A stretch of DNA of 64,000 nucleotides from a virus: positions 1 through 64,000 of the IMG/VR virus record IMGVR_UViG_3300023184_000037; one strand, 5' to 3'. The position numbers and the translations under genes were made by a program. A model generated the notes under the pieces. The model saw nothing but the letters and a program-made list of their open reading frames with translations. It had not been told where the DNA came from and ran no database searches. This document shows positions 7,322-14,749 of this stretch, piece after piece. Position 1 is the stretch's first letter, and the number at the start of each line of letters is the position of its first letter.

Positions 7322-7747
7322 ATGAAAAATCTAGTTAACATTGCCGGAATCAACACAGTAAACATCTTAAGCCGTTACAACATGGGTAAATTTAGAGCCG
7401 TTACCAAATGTAGAGCCGGGTTCATGACTATAGTAGATTGCAGAGACAATGATAATGATTACTACATGACATACCCAGAAGCAATCATTACAGCATATAA
7501 GAAAGGTGCCTTACAAACAGTTGAATTCCAGCCAGAAGGAACTGATATTTGGTTAACAGTATTCGCCCGTAAAGGGAACACTATCGTAGTAATAGATGAA
7601 ACTATCCTTGGTAACCTAACAGTAGGTACTATCAACCAATTATACTCAAATACCAACCTATACAACCAAGCACAATATAGTGCAGTAGGTGCAAAGACTT
7701 GGGCTGATAGAGCATACGTTCCTTACCAAGTCCCAATGGAAGCATAA
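7322..7747 (+). CDS. Hypothetical protein (141 aa)
   Basis: A soluble alpha/beta protein starting MKNLVNIAGINTVNILSRYN, with a basic cysteine-containing stretch (FRAVTKCRAGFMTIVDCRD) and a beta-rich centre. There is no known motif. It is the first gene after a strong divergent promoter, which suggests high early expression. I do not recognise a family. Confidence 0.55.
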   Translation: MKNLVNIAGINTVNILSRYNMGKFRAVTKCRAGFMTIVDCRDNDNDYYMTYPEAIITAYKKGALQTVEFQPEGTDIWLTVFARKGNTIVVIDETILGNLTVGTINQLYSNTNLYNQAQYSAVGAKTWADRAYVPYQVPMEA

Positions 7748-7776
7748 TATATAGACTATAACCAAAACCCTATATT

Positions 7777-7917
7777 ATGGACAGAGAATTCGAGATTGCT
7801 CAACTAAACAAGAGGATATTAGAAACAAAATTAAAGGACCCTAATAATTTCATACTAATCCGTAAACTACAAATACAACTAGAAAAACTCTATGAAGGTA
7901 GGTCTTCCGCAACTTAG
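7777..7917 (+). CDS. Small hypothetical protein (46 aa)
   Basis: ATG at 7777 and TAG at 7915-7917. The product begins MDREFEIAQLNKRILETKL and is a single amphipathic, probably coiled-coil, helix. It overlaps the start of the next gene at 7892 in another frame, which fits translational coupling. It is too short to assign a role. Confidence 0.5.
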   Translation: MDREFEIAQLNKRILETKLKDPNNFILIRKLQIQLEKLYEGRSSAT

Positions 7918-8614
7918 TATAGGACAAAGGGTAGAAGCAGCAAAATCTGATACTCGACCATCCAATACAGATACCTCAACCGTACCAACCGAAATGAACC
8001 CTCAACCAGGGGATTCAACGACAGTACCTATAGATACATCAGGGTTAGATAGTGCCGGCGGTCAAGTACAACAACAATCACAGCAGGGTAATAATGCCAC
8101 ATCCGATAGTGCCAGAAAGACACAAGCTGGGGAGGCATCGGGTATACAATATCCAAAAGAGAGTGTTAATGCATCTGATCAAGCCCCGACAGCACCTTCA
8201 GAAAAGGAACTAGCCCAAACACCTCAACCAAAATCAAAAGGTTTTATGGAATCTTTAATCGATAGCCAAATGAGCAGTATGTTATCTGATAATAGTGGAG
8301 GGGACCATCCAGCACCAGATAGTGATTATGGACATGACAACGGGGACCCTAATGCAAATGTCCATAAACCACCAGTAGCCGAACCTATAAGAAGGGATAA
8401 AATGGACCCTTATAGTAACTCTAATAATAAGGTACCCGAACCTAAGAGATTTCCTATGGACTCTTTTGATAAAGAAAATACAAGGGAACCTTATAAGGCA
8501 CCTGATCAAAACTTAGGACCAGCCTATAAACCAAAAACTGTTAACCAACCTAAGGTAACTAGCCCTAATGTAAAGTTCAACACTCCCAAATTCAACTCTC
8601 CCCGATTCAATTAA
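7892..8614 (+). CDS. Disordered low-complexity protein
   Basis: 240 residues dominated by Pro, Ser, Asn, Asp, Gln and Thr, with little hydrophobic content, and a repetitive tail (KFNTPKFNSPRFN). One short helix KGFMESLIDSQMSSML (about 115-130) may be the only ordered part. No signal peptide or enzyme motif is visible. Such proteins in phages can be scaffolds or adaptors, but nothing here proves it. It is the last gene before the long GC-rich non-coding block. Confidence 0.5.
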   Translation: MKVGLPQLSIGQRVEAAKSDTRPSNTDTSTVPTEMNPQPGDSTTVPIDTSGLDSAGGQVQQQSQQGNNATSDSARKTQAGEASGIQYPKESVNASDQAPTAPSEKELAQTPQPKSKGFMESLIDSQMSSMLSDNSGGDHPAPDSDYGHDNGDPNANVHKPPVAEPIRRDKMDPYSNSNNKVPEPKRFPMDSFDKENTREPYKAPDQNLGPAYKPKTVNQPKVTSPNVKFNTPKFNSPRFN

Positions 8615-8627
8615 CCGGTACAATTGC

Positions 8628-8906
8628 TCCCGGATCAATGCCCGGCAAGTTGTCCCGGATCAATGTCCCGGATCAATGTACCAGGCAATGTCCAGATCAA
8701 TGCCCGGGATCAATATATTCAATGTATTTCAATGCCCGGCTCAATGTATATCAATGCATTTCAATGAAAATCAATGAATTTCAACACGTTTCAATAATTG
8801 CAATATACCTATAGGCTCAATATTGTTGTATAGGCAATATATTGTTGTACCTGTAGTGTGCCAATCAACAGTTGACACAGGCAATGCAGGTCAATGCAGG
8901 TCAATG
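8628..8906 (+). repeat. TCAATG repeat array
   Basis: Twelve TCAATG hexamers occur within 280 bases. Three are part of the 13-mer TCCCGGATCAATG (8628-8640, 8653-8665, 8666-8678). At 8887-8905 the unit becomes a 10-base tandem (GCAGGTCAAT). Several more differ by one base. The iteron-like spacing suggests a protein-binding region, for example at a replication or packaging site, but this is inference. Confidence 0.65.
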
Positions 8907-8936
8907 CCTGCACAATATCTACAGTAATATAACATA

Positions 8937-9042
8937 GGGCACCTGTAGACCCTATAGGACCCTGCAAGCCCTGCACTACCAGTGAGCCCTACAGTCTCAG
9001 CAGTGCCCAGTGACCCTAGGGATCTGCAGCACCAGGAGCCCC
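8937..9042 (-). pseudogene. Decayed collagen-like (Gly-X-Y) coding remnant
   Basis: On the minus strand the sequence shows a 9-base period beginning with GG: units such as GGGTCACTG, GGCACTGCT, GGGCTCACT, GGTAGTGCA, GGGCTTGCA and GGGTCTACA. They read as Gly-X-Y triplets (GSL, GTA, GLT, GSA, GLA, GST). One 8-base and one 10-base unit break the frame, and there is no long open frame. The genome's active fibre genes use similar Gly-rich repeats. It looks like a broken piece of such a gene, though codon use is more GC-rich. Confidence 0.4.
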
Positions 9043-9390
9043 CAGGGCGCAATTGCCCGGAAAATACTGGGCCGGGTCTACGATTTTTCAAAGGGCTCTA
9101 GGGGAACAGACCATGACTTCCTAACTAATATTGACCTATAAGAAAATGTGTTTCAAATAAGTGCACTAATTATCTCGGTCCGGGAATATGAGCCTCCGAG
9201 CATTGAGCCCTCCAATGGCTCTCCGATGGTCCTCAAATGGTGCCCAATGGTCCTATCCCGCTCCTCGAAGCGCTCAATGTTGCCCCTACCCAAAAAATTA
9301 CCCGGTTCCGGAGTGGCCAAAAAATACCAATCAGGACCGACAGAACAATAACCGTTACTAGAAACCCAAGGGGACTATAATTAATCAATA

Positions 9391-9571
9391 AGAGGGTACT
9401 CAATTCCCTATGGTTGGCTCAGATCCACCTGAGGGTACAGTGAAATACTTACAGAACCATGAAACAAGATGGTCCTACGACGGTATAAGAGACGTTCGGG
9501 TCTCAAAGGTGAAAGAGGGGGTGGCTCACCAATCTCTCACCTCTCTGATAGACTCGGAGCCTTAAGGCTCC
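9391..9571 (+). ncRNA. Candidate multi-hairpin RNA
   Basis: A chain of short stem-loops: AGGG / CCCT (around 9392-9409), CTCAG / CTGAG (9418-9433), GAGAC / GTCTC (9489-9504), GGTGA / TCACC (9508-9530) and a perfect GGAGCC-TTAA-GGCTCC (9556-9571). No open frame of interest spans it. The last hairpin lacks a good T tract on either strand. It may be a structured RNA or cruciform-forming DNA; there is no match to a class I know. Confidence 0.3.
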
Positions 9572-9663
9572 TAAAAATTTCCAGTAGAAAAAAATAAATT
9601 GACCTCTATCCCATAGTCCCAAAGGGGGCGGGGTGGGGGCGTGCTGTAGGGTTCTACGGGTCT

Positions 9664-9727
9664 CTGTATATTATAGTATACAGAATGTTGAATTGGTATT
9701 GATATTGTACATTATAGTATACAGAAT
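9664..9727. repeat. Two copies of ATTATAGTATACAGAAT
   Basis: The 17-mer is at 9670-9686 and again at 9711-9727, with start points 41 bases (about four helical turns) apart. The first copy is also part of an inverted repeat CTGTATA / TATACAG (9664-9683). This resembles a pair of operators. Confidence 0.6.
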
Positions 9728-10054
9728 CATATAGAACCGTTATTAATAGAAGGGGACACACCCACTCTGATACCTTATATAGAGCGGTCAGTACTATGTG
9801 ACGTGTATAGGATGGACTGGTATTGGGAGTGCCTGATAGGCCTCTATAGGGCCGCCCAATGCGGGCTCAATGCACCTCAACTAACCTCAACGGGTCAATC
9901 ATTCTGGTGGATTTTTTTCATTTTTTCGTGATTGAAACCCAAATTTTCCCGCGCCAATAGGAGGGTGCACTTGGGTAGCGGATTGCAGAATAAAAAATTT
10001 TCACTTAACCCAAAGAAACTTCAAGTCTACCCTGAAACAAACCCAAAGTTCTCA

Positions 10055-10069
10055 ATATAAATCTAAAAT
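10055..10069 (+). promoter_or_regulatory. Second-class leader/promoter element ATATAAATCTAAAAT
   Basis: Identical to the element before the 378-aa minus-strand gene, with the same 9-base gap to the ATG at 10079. A looser form (ATATAAAATCTAAA) precedes the capsid-targeted gene at 24692. Confidence 0.5.
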
Positions 10070-10078
10070 AAATATACT

Positions 10079-10288
10079 ATGTGGAAAACTAAAGAAACTG
10101 AAGTCAAAGGCCGTAAGGTCGTATCGATGATTTGCCAAAACTCCGAATTGGAAAAGAGTAAATGGGCAGAATACGGGCCTGAAGAGGGACCATGTGAGAA
10201 CTGGACTGTTGTAGGAGCCGAGGCTACCGCATCACTTTGTCCTGAATGTGTTCAACGTTCCGTTAATATTCGTATTCCCAATCAGTAA
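10079..10288 (+). CDS. Hypothetical protein (69 aa)
   Basis: A small soluble protein starting MWKTKETEVKGRKV, with cysteines in ICQN, PCENW and LCPECVQ. The CPEC pair and the earlier cysteines could bind one zinc ion. No family is recognised. It is preceded by the 15-base element described at 10055. Confidence 0.5.
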   Translation: MWKTKETEVKGRKVVSMICQNSELEKSKWAEYGPEEGPCENWTVVGAEATASLCPECVQRSVNIRIPNQ

Positions 10289-10339
10289 CATGGATCCGCG
10301 CATATTATAATATTACCATAATAAATTAATCTACACAAT

Positions 10340-12310
10340 ATGACCAAGAAGACAAATACTCCTTTTATTGACCAATTCGGGGAGGACTTAACTAAACTAG
10401 CAATGGATGGGAAACTTGACCCTATCATCGGAAGAGAAAAGGAAGTATATAGAATATGCCAAATCCTTTCTCGTAGAAAGAAAAACAACCCAATTATTTT
10501 AGGGGATCCTGGTGTCGGTAAAACTGCCCTGGTTGAAGCAATTGCACAACGAATTGTCGAAAAGAAAGTTGCAATGACTCTTCTTAATAAACGTATAATC
10601 GCCCTGAATATTGCAAATGTGGTAGCAGGTACAAAATACCGTGGAGAATTCGAAGAGCGAATGAAAAACATTGTTGATGAACTTAAAGAAAACCCAGACG
10701 TTATTGTGTTTATTGATGAGATTCACACGATTGTAGGTGCTGGTGGTGTAAGTGGTTCATTAGACGCAAGTAATATCTTAAAGCCGGCATTGGCAAGAGG
10801 ACAAGTACAATGTATTGGTGCCACAACAATCGATGAGTATCGTGAAAATATTGAAACAGATGGGGCTCTTACCCGAAGATTCCAAGAAATCTTTATAGAC
10901 CCACCATCACTTGATGATGCAATTGAAATCTTAGATAGAATCAAACCGAACTACGAAGACTTCCATTCAGTATCATATACACCTGAGGCTATTAAAGCCT
11001 GTGTAATGTTATCTGACCGATATATTACTCAACGAGAATTACCGGACAAAGCAATCGATATTATGGACGAGGCTGGGGCAAAAGTTCACCTAAAAGAGGT
11101 TAAAATTCCGGAGATTATTAAAAAACTTGAAATCGAAGCCGATAGTTTAAAATCTCAAAAATTGAAAGCTGCTGACGCTACTGATTATGAAAAAGCCGGT
11201 AAATTTAGAGACCTTGAAATAGCTAAAAGAGAAGATATAACAAAAAGAACCAAACAATGGGAGGAGACGCTTAGACTAAATAAGAAAGCAGTAACTTATG
11301 AAGATATTGCTGAAGTAATTTCGGAATCTACTGGAATTCCTGTAACAAGAATGACCGATGACGAGAGCAGAATTGTTATTGATATGGAAAATGAATTAAA
11401 ATCTATGATTATAGGACAAGATACTGCGGTTGAAGGTCTATGTAGAGTTATTAAAAGAAGCCGAACTGGAGTAAGTTCATCTAAAAAACCTATTGGTTCA
11501 TTTATGTTTATCGGACCTACTGGAGTTGGTAAAACTGAAACTGTTAAAGCCCTTTCTGAATATTACTTTGGAAGCGAGGATTCTCTAATTAGAATCGACA
11601 TGTCAGAATACCAAGAAAAGTTTAATGTAAGTAGACTTATTGGTTCTCCTCCGGGATACGAAGGACATGAGGATGGTGGACAGTTAACTGAACAAGTTAG
11701 ACGTAAACCATATTCTGTAGTTCTATTTGATGAGGTTGAAAAAGCCCACCCAGATATTTTCAATATATTGTTACAAGTTTTAGATGAGGGACGTTTAACT
11801 GATACTCTTGGTAGAACTGTTGACTTTACAAATACTATCATTATTATGACTAGTAATGTTGGAGCAAAACGAGTTGCAGAATTCGGAGCTGGAATTGGAT
11901 TCTCAAGTTCAAGTTCTACTGCTACCCATAAAATGCAAATGGAAACAGTTATCCGAAAAGAACTTAAAAACAAATTCGCACCGGAATTCTTAAATAGACT
12001 TGACGAAATTGTATTGTTTGACGGACTAAAACAAGAAGATGTTGCTAAAATCGCCGAAATCGAAATCGAAAAGGTAATTGAGAGAATGGCCGAGCAGGAT
12101 TATGTTATTAAAGTTGCAAAAACTGCGATAGTATTTTTAGCAGAGCGTGGATATGATGCCCAATATGGAGCTAGACCTCTTAAAAGAGCAATTCAAACAT
12201 ACGTTGAAGACTTATTAGCAGATTGCATATTATCTAAAGAAGTCGTTAAAGGGAGTAAAACATACACAATATCCCATAAAAAAGGAGATGAGAAACTTTC
12301 TGTTAAATAA
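10340..12310 (+). CDS. ClpC/ClpA-like AAA+ unfoldase lacking the N-domain
   Basis: 656 residues with two AAA+ modules. Module 1 has Walker A GDPGVGKT (55-62) and Walker B VIVFIDEIH (121-129). Module 2 has Walker A GPTGVGKT (392-399) and Walker B VVLFDEVEKAHP (460-471). Between them DYEKAGKFRDLE (282-293) is a UVR-like ClpC middle-domain motif. The protein starts at the linker that in ClpC precedes module 1, so the usual N-terminal adaptor and substrate domain (about 140 residues) is missing. The loop MTSN...GAGIGFSS carries IGF at 519-521, where ClpA and ClpC carry their ClpP-docking tripeptide. A ClpP gene lies 1.2 kb downstream on the same strand. It should unfold proteins and feed them to ClpP. 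Confidence 0.93.
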   Translation: MTKKTNTPFIDQFGEDLTKLAMDGKLDPIIGREKEVYRICQILSRRKKNNPIILGDPGVGKTALVEAIAQRIVEKKVAMTLLNKRIIALNIANVVAGTKYRGEFEERMKNIVDELKENPDVIVFIDEIHTIVGAGGVSGSLDASNILKPALARGQVQCIGATTIDEYRENIETDGALTRRFQEIFIDPPSLDDAIEILDRIKPNYEDFHSVSYTPEAIKACVMLSDRYITQRELPDKAIDIMDEAGAKVHLKEVKIPEIIKKLEIEADSLKSQKLKAADATDYEKAGKFRDLEIAKREDITKRTKQWEETLRLNKKAVTYEDIAEVISESTGIPVTRMTDDESRIVIDMENELKSMIIGQDTAVEGLCRVIKRSRTGVSSSKKPIGSFMFIGPTGVGKTETVKALSEYYFGSEDSLIRIDMSEYQEKFNVSRLIGSPPGYEGHEDGGQLTEQVRRKPYSVVLFDEVEKAHPDIFNILLQVLDEGRLTDTLGRTVDFTNTIIIMTSNVGAKRVAEFGAGIGFSSSSSTATHKMQMETVIRKELKNKFAPEFLNRLDEIVLFDGLKQEDVAKIAEIEIEKVIERMAEQDYVIKVAKTAIVFLAERGYDAQYGARPLKRAIQTYVEDLLADCILSKEVVKGSKTYTISHKKGDEKLSVK

Positions 12311-12336
12311 TCATATAATATAATAAAATTATAAAT

Positions 12337-13191
12337 ATGAAAACATTCTCACACCAATTTAAACACATTATTTCGGACATAAAAATTCACGGAGAGGTCT
12401 CTAAACCAAGAGACCTTGAAGTTACTGAATTACTATATGCAGGCTACCAAATTAATCCTAAAGAACCATTTGCTAATTTTACTAGTAGAGAGTTCAATTG
12501 GAAGTATTTTGCTGGTGAATTAGCATGGTACCTAAATAAAGATACTAATATTGATTACATTAATAAGTTTTCTGGATTCTGGAAAAACATAACAAATCCT
12601 GGAACAAACGAAATTAATTCAAATTACGGTTCTCTTCTTTTTGGAGAACAATTACAATGGGTTGTTAACTCTCTTAAAGCAGACAAGAACACTCGACAAG
12701 CAATTGCTTTCTTAAATCAGCCAAAATACCAGTTTGAAGGTAATAAAGATTTTGTATGTACTATGTACTTGAACTTTTCAATCAGGCACAACAAGCTAGA
12801 TATGAAAGTTCAAATGCGTTCTAATGATATATTCTATGGACTTACATTTGATGCTCCATTCTTTGCATTCGTTCACCAACATGTTTATCTTTGGTTAAAA
12901 TCAACCTATCCTGAATTAGAACTTGGAGTATACCATCATTATGCGGATAACATTCATTTTTACGAAAGACATTTTGAACTAGCCGAAAAAATTGTCAATG
13001 AGCCTCTTCATGAAAAACAATACTCAATGGAATTAATCGAACCACTTTTCAATATTGAAAATGGAATGATGCATTTGACTTCTCACGGAATTTCGATGAT
13101 AAATAATATAAATGATACGATAGATAACGTCCTGACTAAAGAAGCATATATTAGCATATTATCAGAATATCTTAATATAAGAGAGCTATGA
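12337..13191 (+). CDS. Thymidylate synthase / dCMP hydroxymethylase-family enzyme
   Basis: 284 residues of the ThyA fold. FAGELAWYL (E61), the catalytic Cys in FVCTMYLNF (C141), RSNDIFYGLTFD (161-172) and IHFYERH (H207, Y209) align with ThyA. ThyA has Asn in GLPFN (N177 in E. coli), which reads the uracil ring. Here the residue is Asp (D172), the change known from T4 dCMP hydroxymethylase. The residue after the Cys is Thr rather than His. So the substrate may be dCMP, giving 5-hydroxymethyl-dCMP, rather than dUMP. The 3' end overlaps the next gene (ATGA). ThyA family membership is secure; the substrate is uncertain. Confidence 0.85.
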   Translation: MKTFSHQFKHIISDIKIHGEVSKPRDLEVTELLYAGYQINPKEPFANFTSREFNWKYFAGELAWYLNKDTNIDYINKFSGFWKNITNPGTNEINSNYGSLLFGEQLQWVVNSLKADKNTRQAIAFLNQPKYQFEGNKDFVCTMYLNFSIRHNKLDMKVQMRSNDIFYGLTFDAPFFAFVHQHVYLWLKSTYPELELGVYHHYADNIHFYERHFELAEKIVNEPLHEKQYSMELIEPLFNIENGMMHLTSHGISMINNINDTIDNVLTKEAYISILSEYLNIREL

Positions 13192-13493
13192 TTGAGTGCA
13201 TGAAAACCAAGCTAAACATACCGGAATTCTATATAAATCAAGGTGGATTTGATTCAATTACTAGTGACTGCGAATTTCACGACAGAATTGTAGATTTTAT
13301 TGAAACAAATATTGACAAAGAAAATGCAGAAACTTTGCTATGCTATTTTGTACATGAAACCGGAGATATACAATCTGCCGAACTTCCAAAGGGTTCGTAC
13401 AAGCAGTCAATATTAAAAAGCCTAGAATTTTACGTTAAAAACGAAAAGTACGAAAAGTGCAAGCAAATTAAAAACCTATTAAAGAAACTATAA
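13188..13493 (+). CDS. Small YEKC-motif protein A (101 aa)
   Basis: It starts at ATG inside the stop of the previous gene. The C-terminus SLEFYVKNEKYEKCKQIK is shared with three other small proteins of this window (18749, 20119, 20467): an aromatic helix, then E-x-YEKC-x-x-[IL]-K. The pattern resembles a UVR helix hairpin, such as occurs in UvrB, McsA and ClpC. It sits between the ThyA-family gene and clpP, overlapping both. Function is unknown; an adaptor for the neighbouring ClpC/ClpP is one idea. Confidence 0.55.
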   Translation: MIECMKTKLNIPEFYINQGGFDSITSDCEFHDRIVDFIETNIDKENAETLLCYFVHETGDIQSAELPKGSYKQSILKSLEFYVKNEKYEKCKQIKNLLKKL

Positions 13494-14179
13494 TGAATCA
13501 CGGGAAAGAATTCGAAAGATACGCAATGTTAGACAAGGGTGTAAGTTCAATGAACATGCACTACTATAAAAAACAAATCGAAAATTCAATGACTCCATAT
13601 ATCTTGGAAGAGAGAGAAATGAGAGCAACTCAATTGGACATTTTTTCGAGATTAATGATGGATAGATTATTATGGGTTGCAGGACCTGTTAATGACAATA
13701 TGTCAACTATAGTCCAAGCTCAATTAATGTTTTTAGATAGCACCGATGACCGAGATATAACAATGCACATTGATAGTCCTGGAGGTTCAGTAAAATCTGG
13801 ACTTTCTATGGTTGACGTTATGGAATGGATTAAATCCGATATTAGAACCGTAAACACTGGTATGGCGGCTTCGATGGGTTCAGTACTATTAGGAGCTGGA
13901 ACTAAAGGTAAAAGAAGTTCACTAAGACATTCAACAACAATGTTGCACCAATCTTCAGGAGGATTCAGTGGAAATATACAAGACGCTGAAATCGACTGGG
14001 CAGAATGGCAAAAAGTTAACAAAGAACTATTTAATTTATTAGGAGCATATTGCGATAAAAAACCAGAACAGGTTATGAAAGACGCGACGAGAGATTTATG
14101 GTTAAACGCAGAAGAGGCGCTTAGTTATGGTATCATCGACGAGATTATTAATCCTGGTAAATTAAAATCTAAAAAATAA
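13493..14179 (+). CDS. clpP: ClpP-type serine protease
   Basis: 228 residues. HIDSPGGSV forms the oxyanion region, GMAASMGS carries the nucleophile S127, MLHQ the catalytic H152, and TRDLWLNAEEALSYGIID the catalytic D201, so the triad is complete. A roughly 40-residue N-terminal extension precedes the ClpP core. The start ATG overlaps the previous stop by one base (TAATG). A partner unfoldase with an IGF loop is encoded just upstream. It should form a tetradecameric chamber that degrades unfolded proteins in the cytoplasm. A prohead-protease role is less likely because an ATPase partner is encoded alongside. Confidence 0.93.
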   Translation: MNHGKEFERYAMLDKGVSSMNMHYYKKQIENSMTPYILEEREMRATQLDIFSRLMMDRLLWVAGPVNDNMSTIVQAQLMFLDSTDDRDITMHIDSPGGSVKSGLSMVDVMEWIKSDIRTVNTGMAASMGSVLLGAGTKGKRSSLRHSTTMLHQSSGGFSGNIQDAEIDWAEWQKVNKELFNLLGAYCDKKPEQVMKDATRDLWLNAEEALSYGIIDEIINPGKLKSKK

Positions 14180-14377
14180 ATGAGAGTCCATATTTATGTA
14201 CACGCCGAAGAACTTGAATACTTAAACAAAATAATCAAAGGAAAGGTAGAAGCAGGAGAATACAAAGTTACGATATCTCCAATATACTTTAAAGATTCAT
14301 ACTTAATTGATATGCCCTATTCCGATTTTGTAAGATTAAACGATCAAAAAACATTTACTTCATTAATTTCATTATGA
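14180..14377 (+). CDS. Hypothetical protein (65 aa)
   Basis: It begins directly after the clpP stop, starting MRVHIYVHAEELEYLNKI. It appears as a short beta-alpha-beta unit with no known motif. It overlaps the next gene by four bases (ATGA), so it is part of the same operon. Confidence 0.5.
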   Translation: MRVHIYVHAEELEYLNKIIKGKVEAGEYKVTISPIYFKDSYLIDMPYSDFVRLNDQKTFTSLISL

Positions 14378-14685
14378 CGAACAGAGAAAAACAAAGAGAA
14401 TTATTTGTTGAATTAATTAACCATCAACTTAAGGACCACGGCGTAACATACGAAGATGTTAAAACAAATCCATCGTGGTACGTGGAATATAAGACTACTC
14501 CAGAGAAGGAAGAGGCATTTATTAAATATGCTGTCGAAAGAATCAGAGAAGTCCTAAAAATTTCAAAAGCTGCCGCTGAAAAGGAGGCAAGTTGGTTTAT
14601 TCTACAATGGGGATTAACTACTATTAACCCTAGAAAAGCTCCAAATAGGGTACAAAGCGAAGTTACTAAAAGAACTAAGTCCTAG
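14374..14685 (+). CDS. Hypothetical protein (103 aa)
   Basis: A basic, mostly helical protein. Helical stretch REKQRELFVELINHQL is followed by VERIREVLKISKAAAEKEASWFILQWG. No enzyme motif is visible. It overlaps the 65-aa gene by four bases and is followed by a 62-base gap that contains an inverted repeat, so it probably ends the clpP operon. Confidence 0.5.
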   Translation: MTNREKQRELFVELINHQLKDHGVTYEDVKTNPSWYVEYKTTPEKEEAFIKYAVERIREVLKISKAAAEKEASWFILQWGLTTINPRKAPNRVQSEVTKRTKS

Positions 14686-14707
14686 ATTATAGTAATATAA
14701 AGCAAAA

Positions 14708-14749
14708 ATGCCTATATAAATTTAATATGTAAAAGATACATATAGGTAT
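14708..14749 (+). repeat. Inverted repeat at a start codon
   Basis: ATGCCTATAT (14708-14717) pairs with ATATAGGTAT (14740-14749): ten pairs including one G-U, with a 22-base loop. Its right arm runs into the ATG at 14748. Similar repeats precede other genes in this window. Confidence 0.55.

Larger units (their letters stand above)
8615..10078. other. GC-rich non-coding block 2
   Basis: About 1.46 kb without a convincing gene. Line 9001-9060 is 68% GC. In order it contains the TCAATG array (8628-8906), a collagen-like remnant on the minus strand (8937-9042), further CAATGG motifs (9205-9285), a string of stem-loops (9391-9571), two copies of ATTATAGTATACAGAAT (9670-9727), another CAATG group (9856-9900) and an A/T tract (9908-9935). 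The shared CAATG motifs link it to block 1 at 2993-3762. The two blocks flank the 3763-8614 gene cassette. Confidence 0.6.

Noticed and set aside
8628-8906. CRISPR array
   Set aside because: The hexamer repeats are too short and irregularly spaced; no repeat-spacer pattern and no cas genes.
8891-9351. Frames 8891-9091 (minus) and 9148-9351 (plus)
   Set aside because: The first is mostly a by-product of the collagen-like 9-base period; the second has no leader or family. Neither looks like an expressed gene.
10282-12000. Minus-strand frames within the ClpC-like gene
   Set aside because: They lie antisense to a gene with complete AAA+ motifs and have no leader of their own.
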